A stretch of 41,812 nucleotides of DNA from Bacteroidota bacterium (GTDB lineage: Bacteria; Chlamydiota; Chlamydiia; Chlamydiales; FEN-1388): the NCBI GenBank assembly GCA_013285825.1, contig JABDGV010000009.1:1-41812 (forward strand), read 5' to 3'. The position numbers and the translations under genes were made by a program. Shown here in pieces: positions 1-8,227 of this stretch. Numbering within the stretch: the first letter of the stretch is position 1; each line of letters opens with the position of its first letter. The notes below the pieces were generated by a model, which had not been told where the DNA came from, did not search any database, and saw nothing but the letters and a program-made list of their open reading frames with translations.

Positions 1-1
1 A

Positions 2-37
2 AGGCTGAAAAAACCAGAACAGACACTAAACACTTAA
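2..37 (+). CDS. Possible 3' end of an upstream gene (partial)
   Basis: Frame 2 is open from the window edge to a TAA at 35-37 and would encode an 11-residue tail ending in PEQTLNT. It stops 15 bases before the next start codon, a spacing like that of the following genes. Nothing else supports it and the fragment is too short to identify, so chance is a real alternative. Confidence 0.25.
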   Translation, partial: RLKKPEQTLNT

Positions 38-52
38 AATTGGAGGTAGAAC

Positions 53-307
53 ATGGTTACAGATCCATCATTACGTGTACATGGCTCAACAGCAATAAGC
101 CCCATGCACCAAGCTCCATCAGTAGATATCAATGAGATCCCAACAACCGCTCCAGTTTTGGGACCGCAATCAAAAGAGAGTGGCAAGGAAACTTCTCTTA
201 CTAAAAAACTCAATACGACTCCCCTCCGATCACTTTTAGGCGATGAACGCTTAACGGACCCTGCGATTTTGAGTTTGCCCCTTCTTAATTTTCCCAAATC
301 AAAATAA
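53..307 (+). CDS. Small hypothetical protein, first of a three-gene run
   Basis: An 84-residue ORF with no recognised domain. The ATG follows a good ribosome site (GGAGGT, 6 bases upstream), which is the main reason to accept it. The protein is rich in Pro, Ser and Thr in its first half, has no membrane segment and looks mostly unstructured. It ends 12 bases before an Inc-like gene in the same direction, so it is probably co-transcribed with it. A small secreted or chaperone-like partner of the Inc-like proteins is conceivable, but nothing in the sequence proves this. A 150-residue antisense ORF covers the same place; it has no ribosome site or recognisable content and I treat it as a shadow. 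Confidence 0.6.
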   Translation: MVTDPSLRVHGSTAISPMHQAPSVDINEIPTTAPVLGPQSKESGKETSLTKKLNTTPLRSLLGDERLTDPAILSLPLLNFPKSK

Positions 308-319
308 GGACGGACTCTT

Positions 320-1345
320 ATGTGTAGTATAACTTCGCTGCTTCCCACATCAGGCCTTGAGGGCCGTTTTAAAGATGTCATGACCTCCTCCGGCCAAGCC
401 CTGAATAATGTCGAAGGAATTGTAACAGGAGATCCTGAAAAACCCCCTCTTTTACCCCACTGGTCTGTTCTTGTCTTAGGAGCCAATGCCCTCCTTCAGA
501 CCATTTCAGCTATCGCACAAGGCGTCATCGGCAATATTGCAGCGTGCATTGTCAATGCAATTGCAGCTGGAACCTCAATTGTTGCCTGCATTACTATCTG
601 GGTCTTTACCCCCCTCAAATCACTACAAGGGTATGTTGAAGCCCTTTCTACCCGAATTCAATTGATGACCCAATCTGTTAATCGCCTTGGAGCAACTCAA
701 GCCCAGTTAAGAACAACTGTTGAAGAGCAAAAAAAGACCATTGCGGATCAGAAGAAACAATTTGATGAGCAGGATAAAAAGCTCCAGCTCAATGCTCAAA
801 CGCTCGACAAAGCTGCTATAGATTTGACTGCAACTGAAAAGGGCGCTCTCAGCTTTAATAAACTCATCGATGGCTATTCTGCCAAGACGAAAGATTGGGG
901 AGTAAAGCTCAATCAATTGCTCACCGCATCTCAAGATGCAAAAACAAATAACGATGCGCTCGCTCTTCAATTGAAAACACTACAAGATGAGGACAAGGCG
1001 TTTTCTGAGCATATGGCTAAGCTCACAACTGATTCAAACACACTGAAAACCAATGCTCAAACTCTCGAACAATCTTCTCAGGATCTACGAGGGGCAGCTC
1101 TTAAGCTTACATCGCTCTTTATCGCTATTCGAAAAGAGCAGGAAGCGGCAAATAAACAGATAGACGACCTCACAAAGGCGCAACAAGCAGTTTCTAATAG
1201 CGCCACCCAGATCAAGAACTCAACCGATCAGCTCGTCATCACAGAATCTGCCATGAAAGAACATCTTAAAGATGCTCAAAACGTGGCAAAACTTGCAGAG
1301 ATGCTTAAACAAATCCAAGACAAAAATAACCAAACTAAAAAATAG
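320..1345 (+). CDS. Inc-like membrane protein with long coiled coil
   Basis: A 341-residue protein of unknown exact function. Residues about 48-97 form one long hydrophobic block that can hold two closely spaced membrane helices. The rest (about 110-335) is polar, Gln/Lys/Glu-rich and heptad-like, so a long coiled coil is expected. A bilobed hydrophobic domain followed by a coiled coil is the hallmark of chlamydial inclusion-membrane (Inc, IncA-like) proteins, which are secreted by type III secretion and inserted in the inclusion membrane with both ends facing the host cytosol. The start has AAGGA 9 bases upstream. It is followed 8 bases later by a second protein of the same architecture. The Inc assignment is inferred from architecture, not from a recognised homologue; another coiled-coil envelope protein is possible. 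Confidence 0.8.
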   Translation: MCSITSLLPTSGLEGRFKDVMTSSGQALNNVEGIVTGDPEKPPLLPHWSVLVLGANALLQTISAIAQGVIGNIAACIVNAIAAGTSIVACITIWVFTPLKSLQGYVEALSTRIQLMTQSVNRLGATQAQLRTTVEEQKKTIADQKKQFDEQDKKLQLNAQTLDKAAIDLTATEKGALSFNKLIDGYSAKTKDWGVKLNQLLTASQDAKTNNDALALQLKTLQDEDKAFSEHMAKLTTDSNTLKTNAQTLEQSSQDLRGAALKLTSLFIAIRKEQEAANKQIDDLTKAQQAVSNSATQIKNSTDQLVITESAMKEHLKDAQNVAKLAEMLKQIQDKNNQTKK

Positions 1346-1353
1346 GAACGATT

Positions 1354-2469
1354 ATGGGAAAAACAGGATCTCTCTCATGTTGCTACAAAGCTAACACTCC
1401 AGTTTCTGAAGATCACCACGATACAAACATTACCACTGTGAAACCAAAACCTCCTGAGGGCTTTTGGGACCGATTTAAAAAGCGAGTCCATTGGATTCAG
1501 CCGGTTACAGGTACAAGCATGGCCTGTACTGGTGTATTGACAGGAGTCACAATACTCGTTGATTACCTTACCTACAACAGCAACTGGCCTGTTTTTGGGA
1601 TCTCAATAGGTACAGGAGTTGTAACTGGCGGTGCAACGGTTGTTCAGCTCTTAGGTCTTATTTACTTGTGCGCTTGGAAGCCGCAAAAAGAGTTTGAGAA
1701 GGAAGTCAAAGAGATGGGTGAGCTTTCGAATGAAACTCAGAACACAATCAAAAACCTCAATGATCAAATTCTGAACCTCACAAACCAAAACAAACAATTT
1801 GAAACCGATCTCTCAAATGAAAGAATCCTCTCAAAGCAACGCTTAGATACAATTAACTTAGACATTACCAAAATCCAAACCCTTACTACTGACATCGATA
1901 CCGTTAAAAAAAGCGTCGAGGTTTATAAAGAGCTCGTTGTGAAGTGGCAAGATGCTGCAAAGAGTGTTGCAAAGAGCATTTCAACACTTAAAGTACAAGA
2001 TATCGGCAAGACAATACCTGGTCTTGAGGATCTCAAGAAGACACAAATAAATATTGATAAAGATACGAACGATTTCAAAGAGGTAAGAATTGATATTGAA
2101 AACAGCAACAGTGAATTGAAGACGATGATTGATCAAATTCACTCAGGCTACACAACATTTGTACAAGATATCCAAAAGAAGCAAGACTTGCTTGAACAGG
2201 TCACTCAAGAGGTCAATACACTCAAAGAATCAACTCAATCACTTACAGATGAAAATCTAAAACTGCAAAAGCTTGCCAATCAAACAGAACAGCTCCAGAA
2301 AGACTATTCAGCGGTAAATATACAACTACAACAGGTACTGCCAACCATTACCCTATTAACGAGCTTTACTGTAGAACAATTAGAGGTGATCACCACATTG
2401 AGCAAACTTCCCACAGATAAAAGGGAAGAGCTATTCAAAAATCTTACGAAATTGATCCCCAAGGAGTAG
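1354..2469 (+). CDS. Inc-like membrane protein with long coiled coil
   Basis: A 371-residue protein built like its upstream neighbour: a polar N-terminus with a Cys pair (SLSCC), hydrophobic stretches at about 50-70 and 78-107 separated by a short loop (NSNWP), then about 240 residues of Asn/Gln/Lys/Glu-rich sequence with heptad spacing of Leu/Ile, which predicts an extended coiled coil. The C-terminal 30 residues (TLLTSFTVEQLEV, TLSKLPTDKREELF) look like separate short helices. AGGAA stands 5 bases before the ATG. It converges with the next gene, the two stops being 4 bases apart. Architecture suggests an IncA-like protein able to oligomerise or tether membranes; this is inference. The two neighbours share architecture more than obvious sequence. 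Confidence 0.8.
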   Translation: MGKTGSLSCCYKANTPVSEDHHDTNITTVKPKPPEGFWDRFKKRVHWIQPVTGTSMACTGVLTGVTILVDYLTYNSNWPVFGISIGTGVVTGGATVVQLLGLIYLCAWKPQKEFEKEVKEMGELSNETQNTIKNLNDQILNLTNQNKQFETDLSNERILSKQRLDTINLDITKIQTLTTDIDTVKKSVEVYKELVVKWQDAAKSVAKSISTLKVQDIGKTIPGLEDLKKTQINIDKDTNDFKEVRIDIENSNSELKTMIDQIHSGYTTFVQDIQKKQDLLEQVTQEVNTLKESTQSLTDENLKLQKLANQTEQLQKDYSAVNIQLQQVLPTITLLTSFTVEQLEVITTLSKLPTDKREELFKNLTKLIPKE

Positions 2470-2473
2470 TAAA

Positions 2474-2716
2474 TTAAACAAGCCCAGGCGGTTCATCGGG
2501 AAGGCCATCTTCAAAGCGAGCGTCTTCCCGCTGCTCAAAATCTTTAAGCTCTTGAGCCGCAGCCTTTACCGACTGTAATCCATCTGTAAAACCGACGCTG
2601 CGCAAAAGCTGATCGACATATTCAAGCTCAGCGGTCAGCTGATCGTTTTGAAACTCAAGCTGAGCGAGACGGTCTAATAACTTCTGAATATCATGCTCAT
2701 TTTGCTTTGAAGACAT
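2474..2716 (-). CDS. Small coiled-coil protein of unknown function
   Basis: An 80-residue soluble protein, unrecognised. Residues about 7-45 are a regular amphipathic helix (DRLAQLEFQNDQLTAELEYV) typical of a short coiled coil; residues 46-65 (VGFTDGLQSVKAAAQELKD) form a second helix, and the tail is acidic and proline-rich. The start codon has GAGGTG 6 bases upstream, which supports it as a real gene. It lies head-to-head with the 444-residue gene at 2855 and tail-to-tail with the Inc-like gene. The size and acidity would suit a small chaperone or scaffold protein, but no specific role can be assigned. Confidence 0.7.
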   Translation of the reverse strand: MSSKQNEHDIQKLLDRLAQLEFQNDQLTAELEYVDQLLRSVGFTDGLQSVKAAAQELKDFEQREDARFEDGLPDEPPGLV

Positions 2717-2798
2717 TGGAACACCTCGTATGTCTCCCTTATACCTATATTATACTCTCTGACAAAGCTTTTTTTCGACCAATCAGTTATACCTCTAT

Positions 2799-2828
2799 TT
2801 GAATCTATGGGCATAGAGGGTATATAAT
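2799..2828 (+). promoter_or_regulatory. Sigma-70 type promoter for the 2855 gene
   Basis: TTGAAT (2799-2804) and TATAAT (2823-2828) are separated by 18 bases, a good match to the housekeeping promoter consensus, and lie 27 bases before the start codon of the rightward gene. A perfect GGGAGGAG ribosome site follows. Assigned by eye only. Confidence 0.5.
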
Positions 2829-2854
2829 AGAAAAAGGGTGGGAGGAGATATTTT

Positions 2855-4189
2855 ATGGAAGAAACTGGTTCTGTAATCCATCCTATAGCTCAACCTTCTA
2901 GTTCAATCCCAGAGACAAAGCCTGTTCTTACTCCCAAGCAAGAGGAGCTCTCTGAAAAAGTCGATCAAGTTGCAGAGAATCAAGGAATTAAACCGCCAGA
3001 TCAAGTCATAGGTAAACATACAGAGATCCCTGGGTCCGTTTCAGGAACTTCATTAGAAAAAATAAATGAAGCACTGCTAACCAGTGAGAACCCCATTAAT
3101 CCCATTGAGCAAGCCCCTGAGAAAATCGTTCAAAATGTCAAAGAAGAGAAAAAACAAGATACGACTATCGGCACATCAACTCAACCTCTCAAAACCGAAA
3201 ATAAACCGATTCCAAAAGAGCTCAAGGGAAGCCCAGAGTTTGAAGAGAAGCATTCACTCCTTAATAACATCCTTGAAAAGCTTCAAAAAGGAGATAGGCT
3301 CTCATTAAATAGCGGTAAGCTGGAGGTTAAAGGACCAAAAACTGGATTTGAAAAGTTATCAATAACAGGGAAAAGCACTGAACCGGCAGCTGCTGCTCAA
3401 TTTTTAGACGATTTTGCTGAGTTAGCAAAGAATGTTAAAACAGAAGATGACTATAAGCTCCTTAAAAATATGCATGATGCAATCAAAAGAAACGACTGGC
3501 TAATCAAAACAGCAGGGCACCCAATGATAGTAGAAAAAAGCGAACCTGGGATGCAGCGAGCGACAGTACAGGCATTAAAAAATTGTCATCCTAATAATGC
3601 ATCCTCAGAATATGTAAATACCCTCTACAAAGACCTCGTAAATACAGGTCTAAGGCATCCAACCACATTTCAAAAAAACATTCCAGAAAATGAACAGTTT
3701 CGAGTTGATCTAATACAGGGCTACAACAAGACAAAAGATATGCAGGGAGTAGATGGTGGAAAACTCGAAGAATTATTAGTAGCAACTGGATGTAAGTACA
3801 ATGGAGATTCAGCTAGTTTACTCAAAAACCAAAAATTGCTTGATGTGTGCAAAGCAAATTACTCTAGGGATGTTTCTGAAGTCTTCGTCCTTATTGACTC
3901 TCTATCTGAAATTCCCCAACTTGGCACCGATAAGAGCAAGCTGAACACGGCCTACAACAATATCATCGCAAACCATCTAACTGATAATGTTCCAAATACT
4001 GTAAATGTTTACGGAGAGGCCAGGTCAAAGTTAATAAAATTGATTAAAGATTTCATGGAAGATACAAAACCGAAAACTCAAGAAGAAGTTAACAACCTGA
4101 ATGATGCAATCATGAAAAGTGTCATCACTGCAAGTGGATTCTCGCAGAAGCTCACTAACCAGTTCAATTATGGATTAAAAGGCGGCTAA
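2855..4189 (+). CDS. Hypothetical protein, possible secreted effector
   Basis: A 444-residue protein I do not recognise. Residues 1 to about 135 are rich in Pro, Ser, Thr, Glu and Lys with no hydrophobic core and look disordered. Residues about 140-444 are predicted mainly helical and include alternating short helices (FLDDFAELAKNV, YKLLKNMHDAIKRN, VNTLYKDLVNTG, YGEARSKLIKLIKDFMED). There is no signal peptide and no membrane segment. A disordered Ser-rich N-terminus before a helical domain is common in type III effectors, so secretion is plausible, but this is inference. It has its own promoter and a strong ribosome site, and its last 26 bases overlap the 3' end of the convergent methyltransferase gene. 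Confidence 0.75.
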   Translation: MEETGSVIHPIAQPSSSIPETKPVLTPKQEELSEKVDQVAENQGIKPPDQVIGKHTEIPGSVSGTSLEKINEALLTSENPINPIEQAPEKIVQNVKEEKKQDTTIGTSTQPLKTENKPIPKELKGSPEFEEKHSLLNNILEKLQKGDRLSLNSGKLEVKGPKTGFEKLSITGKSTEPAAAAQFLDDFAELAKNVKTEDDYKLLKNMHDAIKRNDWLIKTAGHPMIVEKSEPGMQRATVQALKNCHPNNASSEYVNTLYKDLVNTGLRHPTTFQKNIPENEQFRVDLIQGYNKTKDMQGVDGGKLEELLVATGCKYNGDSASLLKNQKLLDVCKANYSRDVSEVFVLIDSLSEIPQLGTDKSKLNTAYNNIIANHLTDNVPNTVNVYGEARSKLIKLIKDFMEDTKPKTQEEVNNLNDAIMKSVITASGFSQKLTNQFNYGLKGG

Positions 4190-4661
4190 AACCACGACGT
4201 TCAAATTCCAAAAGCTCTTTCTTTATACTGCTTGTCTTTTCACCCATAAATCCTCCCAAACTTTGATCCGATCGAACAACTCTATGGCAGGGAAGAAGCA
4301 GAGGGACAGGATTTTTACCTAAGAGATTTCCTGCATAGCGCCAAGCCCCCTCCTTTCCAATAAGAGAGGCAAATTCTTTGTAACTCAACGTCTTTCCATA
4401 AGTAATTTTGCGTAAACACAAGAGCGCCTCCGGTGCGTGTAGCGGAACGGCAACATCTTGGCCAGATTCAAACCCTTCAATCCAAGGGATAAGGTAGCGA
4501 TTGATAAAAGGTCTACTCGCTCCCTCGACTCTCCACTCACCCTTCTCTACAAGCTCGACTCGTATGACTCTATCATTAGAAACAACAAAACGGGCACCAA
4601 GAATTAGCTGCTCAGGTTTCTTCAACAACATGCAACGCTCCTGGGGACTGTATGGCTTCAT
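4164..4661 (-). CDS. ogt: Methylated-DNA--protein-cysteine methyltransferase (Ogt/AGT type)
   Basis: Repairs O6-methylguanine and O4-methylthymine by moving the alkyl group irreversibly to its own cysteine. The active-site motif PCHRV is present with the acceptor Cys at residue 125, preceded by the family-typical block GKTLSYKEFASLIG...RYAGNLLGKNPVPLLLPC; the wing-helix end (LGGFMGEKTSSIKKELLEFE) also fits. The 165-residue length is normal for a single-domain enzyme with a short N-terminal half. The chosen ATG has AAGGTGG 6 bases upstream, although it lies 50 bases inside the end of rmuC; a second ATG at 4631 would shorten the overlap. The tight overlap indicates translational coupling to rmuC. 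Its 3' end overlaps the convergent 2855 gene by 26 bases. Confidence 0.92.
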   Translation of the reverse strand: MKPYSPQERCMLLKKPEQLILGARFVVSNDRVIRVELVEKGEWRVEGASRPFINRYLIPWIEGFESGQDVAVPLHAPEALLCLRKITYGKTLSYKEFASLIGKEGAWRYAGNLLGKNPVPLLLPCHRVVRSDQSLGGFMGEKTSSIKKELLEFERRGFSRLLIHN

Positions 4662-5766
4662 CTTTGCCCACCTTCATCGCTTCAAGGCGCCGAGCAGATG
4701 CTAAGAGACGGGTATTAAACGATGCTTCGGCCTGGTTATACGCTTTTACAGCCTTGTCAAGACCTCTTCGAACATCTTTAAAGTGCTCAGTAAAGACTCC
4801 TAAACGGCTATACATCTCTTGAGCTTCTGCAAGAATCTTGAGAGCGTTTTCATGAAGCTCTGCCTGCGTCCAGCCATAGGCAACAACGCGCAAGAGAGCG
4901 AGCAGGGTTGATGGCGTTGCAAGAAGGACATTTTTCTCAACACCATACTCTAGAAGAAGCGGATCATGCTCTAATGCTGATGAAAAGAAGGTCTCGCCTG
5001 GTAAAAACAAAACGATAAAGTCGGGAGATTCTGCAAATTGATCCCAGTAACGCTTTTGAGAAAGGCGTTCGATATGGCCTCGCACCTTTTTTGCATGGCC
5101 TTGAAAGCCCAGCACTTTAGCTTCATGGGTTGTTGCTGCGCAAGCTTCCATAAACAATTGAAGTGGGGCTTTGGCATCAATGATTATTTTTCGCTTATTG
5201 GGCATGCGGATAACGACGTCTGGGCGAAGGATGTTGTCATCACTTCCCTGAACAACCTGCTCTTCAAAATCACAGTAGGGAACCATTCCAGTAAGCTCAA
5301 GCGCACGTTTGAGCTGCAGCTCACCCCATCTGCCCTGCACCTGGCTCGATTTTAAAGCAGTTGCAAGAGTCGATGTCTCTTTATGAAGCTGCTGCTGAGT
5401 CTGTGCAAGTGTTGTAAGGTGCTGATTTAAGCCTGAAAAGGCCTTTTCACGAGCAACTTCGAGCTCTCTTGTCCTCGTCGAAATCTGCTCCAAACTCTTC
5501 TGAATCCCCTCTTCTCTATGCGTGACGATCGTGTGGTGGCGGGCAAAGGCAGATTCAGCAAGCTCTAAAAACTGCGACTGTGATTTTGTCAGGACCTGGC
5601 TTGAAAGTGCTTCAAACTGCTCTTTGACCATCGATGAGTGGATTTGAGAGGATGAAATCTTCTCTTCTAAATTCTGCTTTAACGCTTTCAACCGTTCAAT
5701 CTTGACATGGGCAATGAAGAGGAGTGCGACCAGCGCTGAAATGACAAAAAGTAGTAATAGAAGCAT
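4612..5766 (-). CDS. rmuC: DNA recombination protein RmuC
   Basis: RmuC limits DNA inversion and rearrangement and has a core related to restriction-endonuclease-like nucleases. The 384-residue protein has an N-terminal membrane anchor (about residues 1-21, very Leu-rich), a coiled-coil region to about 140, then the RmuC domain. Recognisable elements are RPDVVIRMPNKRKIIIDAKAPL (the nuclease-like core with D and K) and the block FLPGETFFSSALEHDP, LLATPSTLLALLRVVAYGW. It is divergent from the lexA-like gene, with 54 bases between starts, and overlaps ogt downstream, so three genome-maintenance genes lie together. AAGG is 4-5 bases from the ATG. Confidence 0.93.
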   Translation of the reverse strand: MLLLLLFVISALVALLFIAHVKIERLKALKQNLEEKISSSQIHSSMVKEQFEALSSQVLTKSQSQFLELAESAFARHHTIVTHREEGIQKSLEQISTRTRELEVAREKAFSGLNQHLTTLAQTQQQLHKETSTLATALKSSQVQGRWGELQLKRALELTGMVPYCDFEEQVVQGSDDNILRPDVVIRMPNKRKIIIDAKAPLQLFMEACAATTHEAKVLGFQGHAKKVRGHIERLSQKRYWDQFAESPDFIVLFLPGETFFSSALEHDPLLLEYGVEKNVLLATPSTLLALLRVVAYGWTQAELHENALKILAEAQEMYSRLGVFTEHFKDVRRGLDKAVKAYNQAEASFNTRLLASARRLEAMKVGKDEAIQSPGALHVVEET

Positions 5767-5820
5767 AGTACCTTAAATATGAAGAATAGCAATACTATAC
5801 CGATTTGAAGAGATTTTCAT

Positions 5821-6450
5821 GTGAAAAGTCCAACAAAGAAACAGCAACAACTTCTTGAGGCGATACAAGAATACTCACAAAAAAACAGCCGCGCACCCTC
5901 ATACCGCGAACTCATGCAAATCTTAAACCTTCGCTCGCCAGCAAGCATCTGGAGATTTGTCGAAGCACTCAAGAAAAAGGGGTTGATCGCTTCCACAGAG
6001 CGCGCCTGGAGAAATGTCGAACTCAAAGATATCGCTCAGCAAAACGTACATCCTCAATCAGAAGCGACTATCCCCATAATCGGCGCAGTATCAAAAGGAA
6101 AAGTTCCAGAATTGTACCCAGAAGCTGAAAAATGGCCTATCAGCTCTAAGCTTTTGCCAGAGGGAGGCCATTACTACGCCCTTCGAATTAAAGACTCCTC
6201 CTTCCTCAATGAATTTCTGCTTCCCGAAGATATAGTTGTTGTCGAAGCGACCCAAGAGGTTGCTCCTGGAGAGCTGGTGCTGGCATCAACCAAGGAGACC
6301 ATCATCGGCCATTTCTTTGATGAAGGAGAGATTATCCGCTTCCGCTCAAACCCCTATTCCCAGCCGACCCAAGTAAAAGTTTCAGCTGAAGAGGTGCAGG
6401 TTTGGGGAGTTATCGTATATGTTTTTAGAGGATATCGTTCAGGTTCTTAA
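5821..6450 (+). CDS. lexA: LexA-family transcriptional regulator, probably not self-cleaving
   Basis: A 209-residue protein starting at GTG. Residues 1-68 match the LexA winged-helix DNA-binding domain (QQLLEAIQEYSQKN, PSYRELMQILNLRSPASIWRFVEAL, KKGLI). Residues about 85-205 match the S24 peptidase-like domain (IPIIGAVSKGK, YALRIKDSSF, PEDIVVVEA, GELVLAS, IIRFRSNP). LexA normally represses SOS genes and cuts itself at Ala-Gly when RecA is activated. Here the scissile pair aligns with Lys92-Gly93, and the catalytic lysine aligns with Gly163 (TIIGHFF where the family has TVKRFF); the nucleophile Ser127 is kept. It may therefore be a constitutive or differently controlled repressor. It is divergent from rmuC; I see no canonical CTG-N10-CAG or GAAC-N4-GTTC box in the 54-base gap. 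Its 3' end overlaps the next gene by 4 bases. Confidence 0.88.
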   Translation: MKSPTKKQQQLLEAIQEYSQKNSRAPSYRELMQILNLRSPASIWRFVEALKKKGLIASTERAWRNVELKDIAQQNVHPQSEATIPIIGAVSKGKVPELYPEAEKWPISSKLLPEGGHYYALRIKDSSFLNEFLLPEDIVVVEATQEVAPGELVLASTKETIIGHFFDEGEIIRFRSNPYSQPTQVKVSAEEVQVWGVIVYVFRGYRSGS

Positions 6451-7328
6451 GCGCTCAAAATTGTTTTAAACCGCTCTAAAATTTCCTCTACTTTCAAGTT
6501 TTTGGAAGCAAAAAGGATGGTATAAATCATCTCTGAAACTTGTCTGGAAAAGCCCATGTCTTGAATGGTTTCGACATCTTCTGCCTCGCGATCACGAAAT
6601 AAGATAAATTTAATAAGAGCCACTAAGTCGGGGATGTCTTTTTGATTCACCTCTTTCTCAAACTCGTCCCCTAACTCATTTTTTGTTCGGGCGCCTCCAA
6701 AATCTGAAATATCAAACCTATTCTTGCGCTTGTCATAAAGAACATTGCCGTCATGAAGATCCCGATGGACAATACCTAAGTTATGTAGAGTGATAAGTCC
6801 CTGAATGATCTGGCAAACAGCCTCCACTCTTTGCTGAAGAGAAAGGAAATAGATAGCTATGCTCATCGAATAATCGTACGAGTGCATAATAAGCACTTCA
6901 TCTTTGACAGATTGTCCCGATATAAAACCTTTTGGATGAAGAATAAGGCCAACAGCACCGTTTGGCCAAAGGTGCATAATCTCAAACTCTTTTATGTTCT
7001 CTCGTCTATTGGTAAAGTACCTGTCTTTAAAGCGCTTAATTGCTTTTGTCTTTCCCTTGCCCTCTGGACGCAAAAGGGATACAGCACCATATTTACCCTT
7101 GGCCATACGGCCACCAATTTGATACTTGGTGACATCTGCCTGCAATTGACCATCAACTATTTTTACCTTGAGCCTTTGAATCTCTTTTTCTGAAATTCTT
7201 TGCCATTTAACAGATGAATCTTCTGCTGGGAAATGAGAAGGATGCGCATGTTCGTTGTATGAACTTAAAAAAGAATTAGCTTCGAGTTTCACAAACTTCC
7301 TACCGCTCATCTTCATGAGGTTCATCAT
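6447..7328 (-). CDS. Predicted Ser/Thr protein kinase (eukaryote-like)
   Basis: About 293 residues with a complete set of kinase motifs: a glycine-loop-like segment (GGRMAKGKYGAV), the ATP-binding lysine in KAIKRF (about K98), helix-C Glu candidate in FEIMHLW, catalytic loop HRDLHDGNV (D190, N195) and the metal-binding DFG (D209). The C-terminal lobe is short. There is no membrane segment or signal peptide. The protein is likely an active kinase that phosphorylates either bacterial or host proteins. The start is uncertain: the frame opens at a TTG (7346), with ATGs at 7328, 7325, 7316 and 7310; I chose the first ATG, which has GAGGA about 11 bases upstream. All choices overlap the end of pssA, indicating coupling. 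The 3' end overlaps the convergent lexA-like gene. Confidence 0.85.
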   Translation of the reverse strand: MMNLMKMSGRKFVKLEANSFLSSYNEHAHPSHFPAEDSSVKWQRISEKEIQRLKVKIVDGQLQADVTKYQIGGRMAKGKYGAVSLLRPEGKGKTKAIKRFKDRYFTNRRENIKEFEIMHLWPNGAVGLILHPKGFISGQSVKDEVLIMHSYDYSMSIAIYFLSLQQRVEAVCQIIQGLITLHNLGIVHRDLHDGNVLYDKRKNRFDISDFGGARTKNELGDEFEKEVNQKDIPDLVALIKFILFRDREAEDVETIQDMGFSRQVSEMIYTILFASKNLKVEEILERFKTILSA

Positions 7329-8175
7329 CCATATCAAAATCCTCAAGGAGCTTGATACGGCGGCCTAAAATCAAACGGGTAAGGCTTAAGAAGAAGGAGA
7401 TGAGGAAATATCCCCAGGTAACTACAAACAGCATAATCGTAAAATAGTTCACCGTTCCCACGATCAAAATAGACGTTAAGATCGCAACAAAGGCAACAGT
7501 TTCATAAGAACGGATGCGGAAATGAAGTGCTTTTGCACTAGGGAATTTCCAGCGAGAAGCCATGAAATACCCCAAAAGAAAGAGAGCGATAGATGCAATC
7601 CAGCACTGTGTCTCTTGAGAGAGCGATACCAGATGCTTGCCCTCATCGCTCAGCATAAATAGAACGAGAGATGTTACAGAGAGAGCAGCAGCTGGAATGG
7701 GAAGGCCGGTAAAATGGCTTTTAAAATCGGCCATTTTCTCCACATCGCCCTGAATCTGATGCTGCGTAACGGAAAAACGAACAAGTCGAAAAACACCAGA
7801 GACTGCATAGGCCATTGCAGCAGTTAAAACCATAAAGGAATAAAAAGTCCCTAGGACAGGCGATAAACCTTTAACAGCAATAACTGCAGGAGCAACACCA
7901 AAAGTGATGGCGTCCGACATTGAATCAAAAAATCCGCCAAAATCACTCTCAACTCGCATAGCGCGAGCGACCGCTCCATCGAGCACATCAAAAAGACCTG
8001 CAACAAGCAAGATAACTGCGGCGGTCGTAAGCTCTTTACCTGTGACAGCATGAGGTTCAATCATGCTCATTTTGAAAATGACAAAAAGTCCACAGCAGAG
8101 GCTCAGTGCAGTAAAAAAATTAGGGAGTAGATGAGGCTTTCGCATATTTAAATAATCCAATAGTGACTCTATCAT
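7300..8175 (-). CDS. pssA: CDP-diacylglycerol--serine O-phosphatidyltransferase
   Basis: Makes phosphatidylserine from CDP-diacylglycerol and serine, the first committed step to phosphatidylethanolamine, in the inner membrane. The CDP-alcohol phosphotransferase signature is intact: DGAVARAMRVESDFGGFFDSMSD (DG-x2-AR-x8-G-x3-D-x3-D). Several membrane helices follow, including a C-terminal pair before a charged, acidic tail (DFDMDDEPHEDER). The open frame extends to 8298, but that part would run into the divergent M16 gene; MIESLLDY at 8175 gives a normal 291-residue protein starting just before the conserved HLLPNFFTALSL segment, and has a GGAAAGG about 12 bases upstream. MRKPHLLPN at 8145 is an alternative start. 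It overlaps the kinase gene downstream. Confidence 0.95.
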   Translation of the reverse strand: MIESLLDYLNMRKPHLLPNFFTALSLCCGLFVIFKMSMIEPHAVTGKELTTAAVILLVAGLFDVLDGAVARAMRVESDFGGFFDSMSDAITFGVAPAVIAVKGLSPVLGTFYSFMVLTAAMAYAVSGVFRLVRFSVTQHQIQGDVEKMADFKSHFTGLPIPAAALSVTSLVLFMLSDEGKHLVSLSQETQCWIASIALFLLGYFMASRWKFPSAKALHFRIRSYETVAFVAILTSILIVGTVNYFTIMLFVVTWGYFLISFFLSLTRLILGRRIKLLEDFDMDDEPHEDER

Positions 8176-8227
8176 ACCCAATTTTGGCCTTTCCAAGTAA
8201 GATGTTCGAAAAATCGGATAACGAAAG

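Noticed and set aside
34..486. 150-codon leftward open frame opposite the first two genes
   Set aside because: No ribosome site, composition unlike its neighbours, and it lies opposite two frames with good starts; treated as a shadow.
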